This document shows positions 34,154 through 43,029 of a stretch of DNA of 64,000 nucleotides, one piece after another. The stretch is from positions 36,948 through 100,947 of the forward strand of contig CALMPB010000342.1 in NCBI GenBank assembly GCA_937871985.1, written 5' to 3'. A program made the position numbers and the translations under genes. The first letter of the stretch is position 1; every line of letters starts with the position of its first letter. This DNA is from an uncultured Burkholderiaceae bacterium. Its GTDB lineage: Bacteria > Pseudomonadota > Gammaproteobacteria > Burkholderiales > Burkholderiaceae. The notes beneath the pieces are model-generated. The model was not told the origin of the DNA. It ran no database searches and worked only from the letters and a program-made list of their open reading frames with translations.

Positions 34154-35110
34154 ATGCCGTCACTATATTCAACCTCCCGTCTACGCAACAAAGACCCGTC
34201 GTCCTACTGGCAGGATACGATTTCCCGCACCTTCGTGCCCTGTGTCACCACCTTGCCCTCCAACTTTCGGGGGGCCGTGTCGGTCAGCGAAGTCGGCGCC
34301 ATATCCTGCCATCATGTCGCCGCCACCCGGCACCAGGCCAGCCGCACGGACGCCGACATCGGTTCCCACCACAAAGATGTCGTCCTGCTTACGCTGGTGA
34401 CATCCGGCGTCGAACGCGTGCTGCAGGACGGCCGCGAAGCCGTCCTGCGCAAGGGAGACTTCGCCATCCACGATTCCACGCGCCCCTATTCGCTGTTCTT
34501 CGACACCGAATTCTCGCAAGTCATCTACCAGATTCCCCGCAACCTTCTGCGGCAGCGCCTGGGCTCGTTCGAACGATACACCGCCGTCAAGCTGTCGTCG
34601 GACGAGCAGGTGGGCAAGCTGACTTCCGGCTTCCTGTTGGGCCTTTCCAGGCTGGACAAGCGGGTCGATCCGCTTATCGGCGAAAGGCTGGTCGACCAGA
34701 CGGTGGATCTGCTGGCCATGGCCTTCAGTTCGCAACTGGGGTCCGTGGACGCCAGCAGGTCTTCGCATCGCGCAGCGCTGCTGTATCGGGCCAAGTCGTT
34801 CATCGAGTCGCGTTTGCGCGGAACGGTCGCGGCGGCCGACGTCGCCGAGCTGCTGGGCTGTTCCGCGCGTTACGTCAACGATTTGTTCGCGGACGAGGGC
34901 ATGTCGGTGGGCAATTACGTGCTGCAGCGGCGGCTGGAAAAATGCCGCGACGACCTCGTCGACAAAACCATGCACCGGCGGGTCAGCCAGATCGCCTACG
35001 GCTGGGGGTTCAACAGCATCGCGCATTTCAGCCGCGCGTTCCGGGCGCGCTACGGCATGAGCCCCTCCGACTATCGCGAACGGCACGGCCTAGCCGCGGG
35101 CGAATTCTAG
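34154..35110 (+). CDS. AraC-family transcriptional regulator
   Basis: 318-residue regulator. N-terminal effector/dimerisation half (about 1-200) of the AraC-binding-like type found in FeaR and aromatic-pathway activators, with VLLTLVTSGVERVLQDGREAVLRKGDFAIHDSTRPY. The C-terminal AraC domain (about 215-310) carries two HTHs: VAAADVAELLGCSARYVNDLF and RRVSQIAYGWGFNSIAHFSRAFRARYGMSPSDYR. The ATG at 34154 is preferred over one 15 codons earlier because GAGGATGAC precedes it. It follows the third Rieske pair and orphan binding protein in the same direction and may activate them. Confidence 0.85.
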   Translation: MPSLYSTSRLRNKDPSSYWQDTISRTFVPCVTTLPSNFRGAVSVSEVGAISCHHVAATRHQASRTDADIGSHHKDVVLLTLVTSGVERVLQDGREAVLRKGDFAIHDSTRPYSLFFDTEFSQVIYQIPRNLLRQRLGSFERYTAVKLSSDEQVGKLTSGFLLGLSRLDKRVDPLIGERLVDQTVDLLAMAFSSQLGSVDASRSSHRAALLYRAKSFIESRLRGTVAAADVAELLGCSARYVNDLFADEGMSVGNYVLQRRLEKCRDDLVDKTMHRRVSQIAYGWGFNSIAHFSRAFRARYGMSPSDYRERHGLAAGEF

Positions 35111-35261
35111 TGCGCCGTTCGACGGGTTCGGAGACGCCGCTTCCGCGCTCCTAGAAAGCCCGTTCAGGCGGCTGCGCCCCCGCCCCAGGTATGCGGCAAG
35201 GCGCCACTGGCGATACACTGATGGCCGAGGCGCCGCCGGTGGCGCCGGCCGTCTTTACACC

Positions 35262-36443
35262 ATGAGTCCAACCAATACTCCCCCTCGTGCCGAACGCCGC
35301 ATTGCGCATCTGGATATGGACGCGTTCTATGCGTCGGTGGAGCTGTTGCGCTATCCGGAGCTGCGCGGGCGGCCGGTGGTGATAGGAGGGCGTTCGGCGC
35401 TTCAGCCCAGTGCTGGGGAAGACGGCACGCGAACGTACGCGCGCCTGCGCGATTACGTGGGGCGCGGCGTCGTAACCACCTCCACCTACGAAGCCCGAGC
35501 CCTGGGCGTGTTCTCGGCCATGGGCATGATGAAGGCGGCGCAACTGGCTCCTGATGCCATCCTGCTGCCTGCGGACTTTACGGCCTATCGGCATTATTCG
35601 CGCCTGTTCAAGGCGGCCGTGGCCGAGCTGGCGCCGCAGATCGAGGATCGCGGCATCGACGAAATCTATATCGACCTGACGGATCATCCCGAGCCCAGCC
35701 TGGACATCGCGCAGCGCCTCAAGGCGGCGGTGAAGCAGGCGACAGGCGGCTTGATCTGCTCCATTGCCATTTCGCCCAATAAGCTGTTGTCCAAGATCGG
35801 TTCGGAGCTGGACAAGCCGGACGGGCTGACACTGCTGAGCATGGACGACCTGCCCTCCCGCATCTGGCCGCTGCCGGTGCGCAGGATCAATGGCATAGGC
35901 CCCAAGGCGGGCGTCAAGCTGCAGGCGTTGGGCATCGAGACCATAGCCCAGCTTGCCCGGGCCGAGCCCGACTTGCTGCAGGAGCATTTTGGCCTGACCT
36001 ATGCGCGCTGGCTGCTGCAGGTGGCCCATGGCCAGGACGACCGGCCTGTGGCGACGCATTCCGAACCCAAGTCATTGAGCCGCGAAACCACGTTCGAGCG
36101 CGACCTGCACGTGGTGCACGACAAGGCCGTGCTGTCGGAGGTGTTCCTGCGTTTGTGCACTCAGGTGGCCGGCGACCTTGACCGCAAGGGCTATGTGGGC
36201 CGCACCATCGGAATCAAGCTGCGCTTCGACGATTTCCGCACGGTGACGCGCGACCTGACCCTGCCCGAGCAAACGGCCGACAGCAAGGCGATTCATCGCG
36301 CGGCGGGCCAATGCCTGAAACGCGTCGTGCTGGATCACCGGATACGATTGCTGGGGGTGAGGGTGGGCAGTCTTTCCAGGGCCGATGCGGGGTCGGGCGA
36401 TGGCGGCCAAAATTTTTTACAGGGTGAATTGTTTGTGGAATGA
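35262..36443 (+). CDS. dinB: Y-family DNA polymerase IV
   Basis: Error-prone translesion polymerase, 393 residues. N-terminal catalytic motif HLDMDAFYASVE at about 17-28 and the second acidic site GIDEIYIDLT near 128, where the usual SIDE serine is Gly. Helix-hairpin-helix VRRINGIGPKAGVKLQALGI near 205. The little-finger domain holds LSRETTFERDL. The C-terminus ends LQGELFVE, which may serve as a clamp-binding tail. Not part of either catabolic cluster; it separates the aromatic island from the pic cluster. Transcribed towards picR with a 123-base gap. Confidence 0.92.
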   Translation: MSPTNTPPRAERRIAHLDMDAFYASVELLRYPELRGRPVVIGGRSALQPSAGEDGTRTYARLRDYVGRGVVTTSTYEARALGVFSAMGMMKAAQLAPDAILLPADFTAYRHYSRLFKAAVAELAPQIEDRGIDEIYIDLTDHPEPSLDIAQRLKAAVKQATGGLICSIAISPNKLLSKIGSELDKPDGLTLLSMDDLPSRIWPLPVRRINGIGPKAGVKLQALGIETIAQLARAEPDLLQEHFGLTYARWLLQVAHGQDDRPVATHSEPKSLSRETTFERDLHVVHDKAVLSEVFLRLCTQVAGDLDRKGYVGRTIGIKLRFDDFRTVTRDLTLPEQTADSKAIHRAAGQCLKRVVLDHRIRLLGVRVGSLSRADAGSGDGGQNFLQGELFVE

Positions 36444-36515
36444 CACGGCGTCGATGGATGGATCAGCGGGCAGCCATTCAAGTCTCAAGGTTGCCGCTGC
36501 ATAAAGATAAAATGC

Positions 36516-36527
36516 TCTGTATACTGA
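36516..36527. promoter_or_regulatory. PicR operator candidate upstream of picR
   Basis: TCTGTATACTGA matches the consensus TCAG-TATA-CTGA at 11 of 12 bases, 39 bases ahead of the picR start. It contains a TATACT -10-like hexamer, so autoregulation is likely. Confidence 0.7.
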
Positions 36528-36566
36528 ATATTTCAAACGATTGGAACCTGCGAGGGCGACGGTAAA

Positions 36567-37163
36567 ATGACAGAGGCACACAAGCAGTTGATGCAAACAA
36601 CGCAGGCCGACGTAATGCAGGCCGGGAACGAGGCGCCAAAATCCGCCGCCAAGCATGGCTCATCCAAAAACCACGATTTTGCCAAAAACGATACGGCGCT
36701 CGAGCCATTCAGTCAAGGCCTGTGGGCACGTCCGGGCTTTCTGGTGCGCCGCCTGAATCAAATCCACTACGCCATGTTCTTCGAAGAGTGCAAGGAAGAG
36801 AACGTGACGCCCGTGCAGTACGGCATTCTGACCGTGCTGTCCGCCAATCCGTGGCTGGATCAGACCGCCATCGGCTACGAGGTGGGCCTGGATCGCACCA
36901 CGTCCGCCGACGTCATCAAGCGACTCGAAGAAAAGGGCCTGCTGGAACGGCGGATCAATCCGCTGGATCGCCGTTCGCGTCAGGCGGCGATAACGCCGGA
37001 AGGGCAGCGGGTCATGGAGCTGCTCAAGCAAGGCATGGCCCGCGCCCAGCAGCGCCTGCTCGATCCCCTGTCGCTGCGGGATCGCAAAATCTTCATGTCG
37101 CTGCTGGTCGAGCTGGTCGATGCCAATAATCAATACGGCCGGGCCGTTCTCAAGTCCATTTAG
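36567..37163 (+). CDS. picR: MarR-family regulator of picolinate degradation
   Basis: 198 residues. The first 50 are low-complexity and poorly conserved-looking (many Gln, Ala, Lys), so translation could begin later. The MarR winged HTH follows: ENVTPVQYGILTVLSANPWLDQTAIGYEVGLDRTTSADVIKRLEEKGLLERR across about 80-130, then the wing NPLDRRSRQAAITPEGQ. PicR of Alcaligenes faecalis is a MarR-type repressor at the same position relative to picC, to my knowledge. Six TCAG-N4-CTGA-like sites in this cluster, one in its own promoter, fit a dimeric MarR protein. Confidence 0.82.
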   Translation: MTEAHKQLMQTTQADVMQAGNEAPKSAAKHGSSKNHDFAKNDTALEPFSQGLWARPGFLVRRLNQIHYAMFFEECKEENVTPVQYGILTVLSANPWLDQTAIGYEVGLDRTTSADVIKRLEEKGLLERRINPLDRRSRQAAITPEGQRVMELLKQGMARAQQRLLDPLSLRDRKIFMSLLVELVDANNQYGRAVLKSI

Positions 37164-37360
37164 TGTGTGTTTGGCTGATTCGCATCCTTGATTTCGGCGC
37201 CTGAACTTGCCATGCGGCGTTGCAGGTCGCGCAGGCCCGTGGAGCCTGCGCCGCGCCAGGCGCAAATATCCGAATGCCCGTACCTCCAGCCGGTGTGCCA
37301 CAATATTGCTCTTTCATGAAACGGCGTGCAGCCTGCTTCCGGCCGCTGCCGGGGTTTCCT

Positions 37361-38581
37361 ATGAATATGTCTTCTCGTGATGGGGCTTCGGCTGTCGATA
37401 TGACGATGCCCGCCTATCTTGTCGTATTGGCCGGCGTAACGACCGCCCTGCACATCTGGAAACTGCCTCCGGCCCTGCCCAAGTTGCAAGCCGAGCTGGG
37501 CCTGTCGCTGGTTCAGTCGGGTTTCCTGCTTTCGCTGGTCCAGATGGCCGGCATGATGCTGGGCCTGCTGATGGGCTTGTTTGCCGAAAAGATCGGCCTG
37601 CGCCGCTGCCTCTTGCTGGGTCTGCTGCTGCTCAGCCTGGCGTCGGCCGCGGGGGCGGTATTCGTCGACAAGACGTTGATGCTGGTGTTTCGCGCCATCG
37701 AGGGCTGCGGCTTTCTCATGGTGGCCATGCCCGGACCGGCTCTCCTGCGACGGCTGGTCACACCCAATCAGTTGGCGCGTCTTCTGGGCGTCTGGGGCAG
37801 CTACATGCCTATAGGCGCGGTCGTCGTTCTATTGGCGGGGTCGTGGCTGCTCAGCATGGCCGACTGGCGTGTGCTGTGGTGGCTGCTGGCCATCGTGACT
37901 TTGGTGGTTTTGGCGTTGGCGTGGCGCATGCTGCCCGCCGACCCACCCCGTCTCGCGCGCGACAAGCGTTCCTCTGCATGGCGCATCGTCCGCTCGACTT
38001 TGGGCTCCGAGAATATCTGGCTGGTGGCGCTGTGCTTTGGCTTCTATGCCGCGCAATGGATATCCGTGATCGGCTTCCTGCCCACCATCTATGCATTGGC
38101 GGGTGTGTCCGGGCCGGTCGCTGGCGTGTTGACGGCGGTGGTGGCGGGAAGTAACGCGCTGGGCTGTTATGGCGCGGGCCGCCTCCTGCATCGCGGCATT
38201 TCGGCGCGCACCTTGATGATTGCGGGCTATGTGACGATGGCGGTCACCACTTTCGTCGCCTTTGGCCTGAGCGTGCCGGTCCTGGTCCAGTTTCTGATGG
38301 TGCTTGTGTTTTCCAGCATTGGAGGGCTGATTCCGACAACGTTGATCGTCCTGGTCATCAAACTGGCGCCCTCTCCCGAAACCACCTCGACGTCCATTGG
38401 CTGGATGCAGCAGATTTCGGCCGCCGGCCAGTTTGCCGGGCCGCCTGTGGTCGCCTGGGTGGCGACACTGGCGGGAGGCTGGGCATCGACCTGGATCTTC
38501 ACCGGCCTTTGCGCCCTGATCGGTATTGGCATGACCCTTCGGCTAGGTGCTCGGTTGCGGACGTCGGGCCAGGGGCATTGA
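37361..38581 (+). CDS. MFS transporter in the pic cluster
   Basis: Twelve-segment major facilitator, 406 residues if begun at ATG 37361; an earlier ATG at 37316 and later ones at 37367 and 37400 are possible. First segment MPAYLVVLAGVTTALHIWKLPPA; the loop 2-3 motif LLMGLFAEKIGLRRCLLLG fits the MFS A-motif. The overall form is like the cyanate/nitrate-type CP group. It sits between picR and picC, which I do not recall from the described cluster, so it may import picolinate or export an intermediate. Only about 200 bases separate it from picR. Confidence 0.8.
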   Translation: MNMSSRDGASAVDMTMPAYLVVLAGVTTALHIWKLPPALPKLQAELGLSLVQSGFLLSLVQMAGMMLGLLMGLFAEKIGLRRCLLLGLLLLSLASAAGAVFVDKTLMLVFRAIEGCGFLMVAMPGPALLRRLVTPNQLARLLGVWGSYMPIGAVVVLLAGSWLLSMADWRVLWWLLAIVTLVVLALAWRMLPADPPRLARDKRSSAWRIVRSTLGSENIWLVALCFGFYAAQWISVIGFLPTIYALAGVSGPVAGVLTAVVAGSNALGCYGAGRLLHRGISARTLMIAGYVTMAVTTFVAFGLSVPVLVQFLMVLVFSSIGGLIPTTLIVLVIKLAPSPETTSTSIGWMQQISAAGQFAGPPVVAWVATLAGGWASTWIFTGLCALIGIGMTLRLGARLRTSGQGH

Positions 38582-38680
38582 ACTGCCGCCCGATTTGAAG
38601 CTTCGCAACTAGTATCCTGTTTTCGATTTCCTTTTAAGGGTTTGTCCGATGTGGCAAGCCATGGAAATTCGCATAAATTG

Positions 38681-38692
38681 TCAGTATACTGA
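38681..38692. promoter_or_regulatory. PicR operator candidate, perfect palindrome (TCAGTATACTGA)
   Basis: A perfect 12-base palindrome, 223 bases upstream of picC and 100 bases after the MFS gene. It is the best copy of the motif and served as the reference for the others. Confidence 0.8.
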
Positions 38693-38824
38693 CTTAATTC
38701 GCAGCCATATCCATCAATGCCGCGGCATGGGCAGTCCTGAGTCTGTGTGCTGGAATTCATGTATACCGCGGCCAAGGCAGATTTTTCTCATTTTTCCAGT
38801 ACGGGAGAAGTCCCGCCCTTATTG

Positions 38825-38836
38825 TTAGTGTACTGA
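38825..38836. promoter_or_regulatory. PicR operator candidate near picC (TTAGTGTACTGA)
   Basis: Matches TCAGTATACTGA at 10 of 12 bases and lies 68-79 bases before the picC GTG, where a promoter is expected. With the perfect site 144 bases upstream it could allow looping. Confidence 0.7.
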
Positions 38837-38903
38837 TAAAAATGATGCTATTCAGCAAGGGCTGCAAAGTAGTGCGACCGTCTGTGATACGAGGAGATTT
38901 GTA

Positions 38904-39866
38904 GTGAGTCGAATACGAAAGATTGCGTTTGAGGAACATTTTTCGGCAGTGGGGTTCGAGGCGTATTCCAAGGCCTTCGTCGGCCAGATCGACCCGGCGG
39001 CCGCCGCGCAGCTGAACGCGCGCCTGGCCGACTTCGACGCAATGCGCCTGCAGGATATGGATCAGGCGGGCATCGACTATGTCATTCTTTCCCAGACCGG
39101 GCCGGGTGTGCAGGTCGAGCCGGATACGGCCGCGGCCATTGCCCGTGCCCGCGAAAACAACGATTTCCTGGCGGCCAAGGTGGCGGGCAATCCAAGCCGG
39201 TTCGGCGGTTTCGCCAGCTTGCCCATGCAGGACCCACATGCGGCGGCCGACGAGCTGGAGCGCACCGTCAAGGAACTGGGCTTCAAAGGGGCGCTGGTCA
39301 ACGGCCATACCAACGGCGTCTACTACGACGGGGCGGCCTACGATCCGTTCTGGGAGCGCATGCAGACCCTGGACGTGCCGCTTTACCTGCATCCTTTCGA
39401 CGCCTATGGCGTCACCTATTCGTATTCCGGGCACCCCGAAATAGCCGGCGCCACCTGGGGCTGGGGGGTGGAAACCGCGACCCACGCGCTGCGCCTGCTG
39501 TTCGGCGGCGTGTTCGATCGTTATCCACGGCTGAAAATCATACTCGGGCACATGGGCGAAGGGCTGCCCTTCCAGCGCTGGCGCTTCGACAGCCGCTTTG
39601 CCGTCTATCCCAATGGCGTTACGCTGGAACGCGCTCCGTCAGAGTACATCGGGACGAACATCGTCATTACCACGTCGGGCGTGTGCTCCCCCGGGGCCTT
39701 GATGGGCGCGATTGCCGAAATGGGGCCCGAGGCGGTGATGTTCTCGGTGGACTACCCCTATGAGTCCAGTTCGATAGCGGCCGACTTCATCGAGCAGGCG
39801 CCCATGGACGAAGTCACGCGGCACCTGGTCTGCCATGGCAATGCGGAACGTCTGTTCAAGCTTTAA
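38904..39866 (+). CDS. picC: 3,6-dihydroxypicolinate decarboxylase (amidohydrolase family)
   Basis: Non-oxidative decarboxylase that turns 3,6-dihydroxypicolinate into 2,5-dihydroxypyridine. 320 residues, GTG start with GAGGAG 7 bases upstream. It belongs to the gamma-resorcylate/2,3-dihydroxybenzoate decarboxylase branch of the amidohydrolase superfamily: metal ligands in FEEHF (residues 9-13), His in LYLHPFDAYG near 160, ILGHMGEGLPFQRWR near 213, and the catalytic Asp in FSVDYPYESS near 282. Sequence alone would allow a benzoate-type decarboxylase; the following picE-picD-picF genes and the four-part oxygenase fix the assignment to picolinate. Confidence 0.88.
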   Translation: MSRIRKIAFEEHFSAVGFEAYSKAFVGQIDPAAAAQLNARLADFDAMRLQDMDQAGIDYVILSQTGPGVQVEPDTAAAIARARENNDFLAAKVAGNPSRFGGFASLPMQDPHAAADELERTVKELGFKGALVNGHTNGVYYDGAAYDPFWERMQTLDVPLYLHPFDAYGVTYSYSGHPEIAGATWGWGVETATHALRLLFGGVFDRYPRLKIILGHMGEGLPFQRWRFDSRFAVYPNGVTLERAPSEYIGTNIVITTSGVCSPGALMGAIAEMGPEAVMFSVDYPYESSSIAADFIEQAPMDEVTRHLVCHGNAERLFKL

Positions 39867-39880
39867 TCGGGGAAACGAGC

Positions 39881-40702
39881 ATGAGTACATATCCATACGG
39901 CGCGAACGTTCACGCCAACGGCATCCGGCAGCATTACCTGCGTTACGGCGGAACGGGCGGCGCGCGCGCCGATCGCGATGCCGTCATCATCGTGCCGGGC
40001 ATCACCAGCCCGGCGATAACGTGGGGCTTTGTCGGAGAGCGTTTCGGCCGGCAGTTCGACACCTATGTGCTGGACATCCGCGGACGCGGCCTGTCCGAGG
40101 CCTCGGACAAGCTGGACTACAGCCTGGACGCGCAGGCGGCCGACGTCATCGGCTTCGCCAAGGCGCTGGGCTTGTCCCGATACAGCATCGTCGGCCATTC
40201 CATGGGCGCCCGCATCGCCATCCGGGCGGCCCGTTCGGAACCGGCCGGGCTGACTCGGCTGGGGCTGGTCGATCCGCCGGTATCGGGGCCGGGGCGGCGC
40301 GCCTATCCCTCCAAATTGCCGTGGTACGTGGATTCCATGGCGCTGGCGCGCAAGGGCTGCGATCTCGAGGCGATGCGGGCGTTCTGCCCAAGCTGGACGG
40401 ACGAGCAACTGGCCTTGCGGGCCGAGTGGCTGCACACCTGCGATGAGCGCGCCATTTTGGCCAGCTTCGAAGGCTTCCACACCGACGACATTCATGCCGA
40501 CCTGCCGCACATCAAAGTGCCTGCGCTGCTCATGGCGGCCGAGCGCGGCGATGTCATCCTGGAGGACGACGTCGCCGAAATACGCCGCCTGCTTCCGGGC
40601 GTGGAAACCATTCGCGTGCCGGCCGCGGGGCACATGATTCCGTGGGACAACGAAGAGGGCTTCTACCAGGCTTTCGGCAATTTCCTGGGCGCCGCGCTCT
40701 GA
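39881..40702 (+). CDS. picE: N-formylmaleamate deformylase (NicD-like)
   Basis: Alpha/beta hydrolase that releases formate from N-formylmaleamate to give maleamate. 273 residues, close to NicD. N-terminal NGIRQHYLRYGG and oxyanion-side IIVPGITSPAITWGFVGERF; nucleophile elbow GHSMGARIA near 106; acid in LVDPPVSGPGRRAYPSKLPWYVD; His in AAGHMIPWDNEEGF. These blocks match NicD of Pseudomonas putida as I remember it. It starts 14 bases after picC and precedes the ring-cleaving dioxygenase that makes its substrate. Confidence 0.9.
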   Translation: MSTYPYGANVHANGIRQHYLRYGGTGGARADRDAVIIVPGITSPAITWGFVGERFGRQFDTYVLDIRGRGLSEASDKLDYSLDAQAADVIGFAKALGLSRYSIVGHSMGARIAIRAARSEPAGLTRLGLVDPPVSGPGRRAYPSKLPWYVDSMALARKGCDLEAMRAFCPSWTDEQLALRAEWLHTCDERAILASFEGFHTDDIHADLPHIKVPALLMAAERGDVILEDDVAEIRRLLPGVETIRVPAAGHMIPWDNEEGFYQAFGNFLGAAL

Positions 40703-40750
40703 TTCTGATTCCGGCGGCCGCGGGCCGCCCGCAACTAGGAGGAGAACACC

Positions 40751-41794
40751 ATGCCAGTCAGCGATTACCAACTTGTCGAGGCCTGGAAGCAGGTCCTGAC
40801 GCTTTCCAATCTGGAAGCCGGCCAAAGCGTCACGATTCTGACCAGTTCGGCGACGCATCCGCAAACCTTGTCGGCGGCCATGATCGCCACCCAGTCCCTG
40901 GGGGCGGTGGTCAACCGCCTGGACCTGCCGCCGGTCAACGCCGAAAAGGCGTTGAGCCGTGATCCGCTGGCCTACCTGGGGACGACGCCTCTTACCGGCA
41001 ATCGCCCCGCCATCGCGGCGCTGAAGGAAAGCGACCTGGTGCTGGATCTCATGACGCTGTTGTTCTCGCCGGAGCAGCACGAGATACTGAAGTCCGGCAC
41101 CAAGATACTGCTGGCGGTCGAACCCCCCGAGATTCTCGTGCGCACCGTGCCGACCGAGGCGGATCGCGCCCGCGTGAAAGCGGCGGCGGCGCGCATCGGC
41201 GCCGCCAAGGAAATGAGCGTCGTTTCCGAAGCAGGCACCGATCTGCGCTGTCCCCTGGGGCAGTTCCCGGTGATCAGCGAATACGGTTTCGTCGACGAGC
41301 CCGGCCGCTGGGATCACTGGCCCAGCGGTTTCGCCCTGACGTTTCCCGACGAGGGCGGGGCGAATGGGCGCATCGTGATCGACGTGGGCGATATTCTGCT
41401 GCCGCAAAAAACCTATACCACCAGCCGCATCGAGCTGACGGTGGAAAACGGCTATGCCACCCGGATCGAGGGCGGCGTGGATGCCGCGCTGCTGCGCGAC
41501 TACATGGCGTCGTTCAACGATCCCGAAGGCTATGCGATCTCCCACATAGGCTGGGGCCTGCAGCCGCGCTGCCATTGGTCCACGCTGTCGCTGTACGACC
41601 GCGAGCAGACCATAGGCATGGACGCGCGGGCCTTCGAGGGAAATTTCCTGTTTTCCCTGGGCCCCAACAATGAGGCTGGCGGCGACAGAACCACCGCCTG
41701 CCATATCGACATTCCGCTGCGCAACTGCACGGTGCGGCTCGACGGCGAAGACATGGTGCGCAACGGCAAGGTGCTCGACGGCGGTGCGAAATGA
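40751..41794 (+). CDS. picD: 2,5-dihydroxypyridine 5,6-dioxygenase (NicX-like)
   Basis: Fe(II) ring-cleaving dioxygenase giving N-formylmaleamate from 2,5-dihydroxypyridine. 347 residues, the NicX length (about 350). The family is unrelated to cupin or LigB dioxygenases and resembles leucyl-aminopeptidase-fold proteins. Signature blocks: ILLAVEPPEILVRTVPTE, EYGFVDEPGRWDHWPSGFA, SHIGWGLQPRCHW and ACHIDIPLRNC, the last two containing the expected iron ligands His, His and Asp. AGGAGGAG precedes the ATG. Its stop overlaps the picF ATG by 4 bases. Confidence 0.93.
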   Translation: MPVSDYQLVEAWKQVLTLSNLEAGQSVTILTSSATHPQTLSAAMIATQSLGAVVNRLDLPPVNAEKALSRDPLAYLGTTPLTGNRPAIAALKESDLVLDLMTLLFSPEQHEILKSGTKILLAVEPPEILVRTVPTEADRARVKAAAARIGAAKEMSVVSEAGTDLRCPLGQFPVISEYGFVDEPGRWDHWPSGFALTFPDEGGANGRIVIDVGDILLPQKTYTTSRIELTVENGYATRIEGGVDAALLRDYMASFNDPEGYAISHIGWGLQPRCHWSTLSLYDREQTIGMDARAFEGNFLFSLGPNNEAGGDRTTACHIDIPLRNCTVRLDGEDMVRNGKVLDGGAK

Positions 41795-42420
41795 CCCAGT
41801 CCGGCGATATGCAAACGTATGCGCGCCAGGGCTTCGGCGCCCAGCTTGAACTGAAAAAGCCCGTAGGCCTGCTCATCATCGATTTCGTGAACGGGTTTGC
41901 CGACCCGGCGGTGTTCGGCGGCGGCAATATTGCGCAAGCCATCGCCAATACCGTGCCGCTGCTGGCCCAGGCCCGCCAGCGGGGCTGGGCGGTGGCGCAT
42001 ACGCGCATCGTCTTTGCCGACGATGGCGCCGACAACAATATCTTCAGCCTCAAGGTGCCCGGCATGCTTACCTTGAAAGAGCACGAGCACAACAGCGCCA
42101 TCGTGCCCGAGCTGACGCCCGCTCCGGGAGAGCTGGTGGTGCGCAAGACGGTGCCTTCGGCTTTCTTCGGCACCTCGCTGGCCGCCTGGCTGGCCCAGCG
42201 CGGCGTGCAGACCTTGGTCGTGGCGGGCGCGGTTACCAGCGGCTGCGTGCGGGCCAGCGTGGTCGACGCCATGCAGTTCGGCTTCCGTCCGCTGGTGCTG
42301 GCCGATTGCGTGGGCGACCGCGCGCTCGACCCGCACAAGGCCAATCTGTTCGACATGGAGCAAAAATATGCCGCGGTGATGAACCGCGACGAGGCGTTGA
42401 GCGCGCTGGCGGGCCTGTAG
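41791..42420 (+). CDS. picF: Maleamate amidohydrolase (NicF-like, isochorismatase fold)
   Basis: Cysteine hydrolase converting maleamate to maleate and ammonia, the nitrogen-releasing step of the pathway. 209 residues. Catalytic triad: Asp in LLIIDFVNGF near residue 28, Lys in VVRKTVPSAFF near 115 and Cys in GAVTSGCVRASVVDAMQFGF near 152. The C-terminal ADCVGDRALDPHKANLFDM is a NicF-type block. Coupled to picD (ATGA). It is the last gene of the rightward picCEDF operon and converges on picB4. Confidence 0.92.
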   Translation: MTQSGDMQTYARQGFGAQLELKKPVGLLIIDFVNGFADPAVFGGGNIAQAIANTVPLLAQARQRGWAVAHTRIVFADDGADNNIFSLKVPGMLTLKEHEHNSAIVPELTPAPGELVVRKTVPSAFFGTSLAAWLAQRGVQTLVVAGAVTSGCVRASVVDAMQFGFRPLVLADCVGDRALDPHKANLFDMEQKYAAVMNRDEALSALAGL

Positions 42421-42460
42421 GCCGCTATGCCGGCGGTGTTCCGGACTGTTCCGGGCGCGC

Positions 42461-42491
42461 CCTGGGCGGCGGCTTCAGCCGCCCTCCCAGG
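42461..42491. terminator. Bidirectional hairpin between convergent picF and picB4
   Basis: CCTGGG ... GGCGGC-TTCA-GCCGCC ... CCCAGG forms a 12-bp stem with one small bulge and a TTCA loop. It lies 40 bases after picF and 4 bases after the picB4 stop on the other strand. Confidence 0.65.
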
Positions 42492-42494
42492 CTC

Positions 42495-43028
42495 CTAGAC
42501 GGGATAGACCAGGTCGTTGGCCAGGATGGCCGTGTCGTGGATGACCTGGCGCTCCTTGAGCAGCAGGCGGTGGTTTTGCGCACGCACGAAGCGGTCGTAA
42601 TAGCGCCCCGCCAAATGAACGGTGGACGGCCCTTCGATCAAGGTCTGCACCAGCAGGAAGTTGGCTTGCGCCTCGATTTCGCCGCTGTCGGTTTCGTCGA
42701 TGATGCGCACGTTGGTGACCAGGTGCAGCGTGTGGCGCGGCGCGAACATTTGCGTGCGGGCGATGGCGACGGCGCGGTCGTGCATCATGTTCCGCCCTTC
42801 GGCGTAGACCAATCCCACAGGCATGTTGAGGTCGGCGTTCTCGCGCGAGGTGATGCGGTACAGCGCGTCGTCGGTGAAGAACTCCGGCCAGAGCTCGACG
42901 TCGCCCGTGTCGAGCACGGCGCAGTATTCGGCGTGGAACTCGTTGATCTGCGCGCGCAGCAGTTGGGACTGCGAGGGATCAATGCGCGACGGGGTGTAGG
43001 AATAGTCGGTTTTCATAGTGTTGAGCAT
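42495..43028 (-). CDS. picB4: 6-hydroxypicolinate monooxygenase, small (beta) oxygenase subunit
   Basis: Ring-hydroxylating oxygenase beta subunit, NTF2-like fold, 177 residues. Features: QINEFHAEYCAVLDTGDVELWPEFFTDDALYRI near 26-60 and FLLVQTLIEGPSTVHLAGRYYDRFVR near 125-150, typical of salicylate/anthranilate-type beta subunits. It begins one base after the stop of the alpha subunit gene (an ATG four codons in is the alternative). With the alpha subunit it forms the terminal oxygenase that hydroxylates 6-hydroxypicolinate to 3,6-dihydroxypicolinate, the substrate of PicC. Confidence 0.88.
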   Translation of the reverse strand: MLNTMKTDYSYTPSRIDPSQSQLLRAQINEFHAEYCAVLDTGDVELWPEFFTDDALYRITSRENADLNMPVGLVYAEGRNMMHDRAVAIARTQMFAPRHTLHLVTNVRIIDETDSGEIEAQANFLLVQTLIEGPSTVHLAGRYYDRFVRAQNHRLLLKERQVIHDTAILANDLVYPV

Positions 43029-43029
43029 G

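Noticed and set aside
38904..42420. Nicotinate (nic) degradation cluster
   Set aside because: NicX, NicD and NicF homologues are shared between nicotinate and picolinate routes. The NicC hydroxylase is absent, while an amidohydrolase decarboxylase and a four-part Rieske monooxygenase are present, which fits picolinate.
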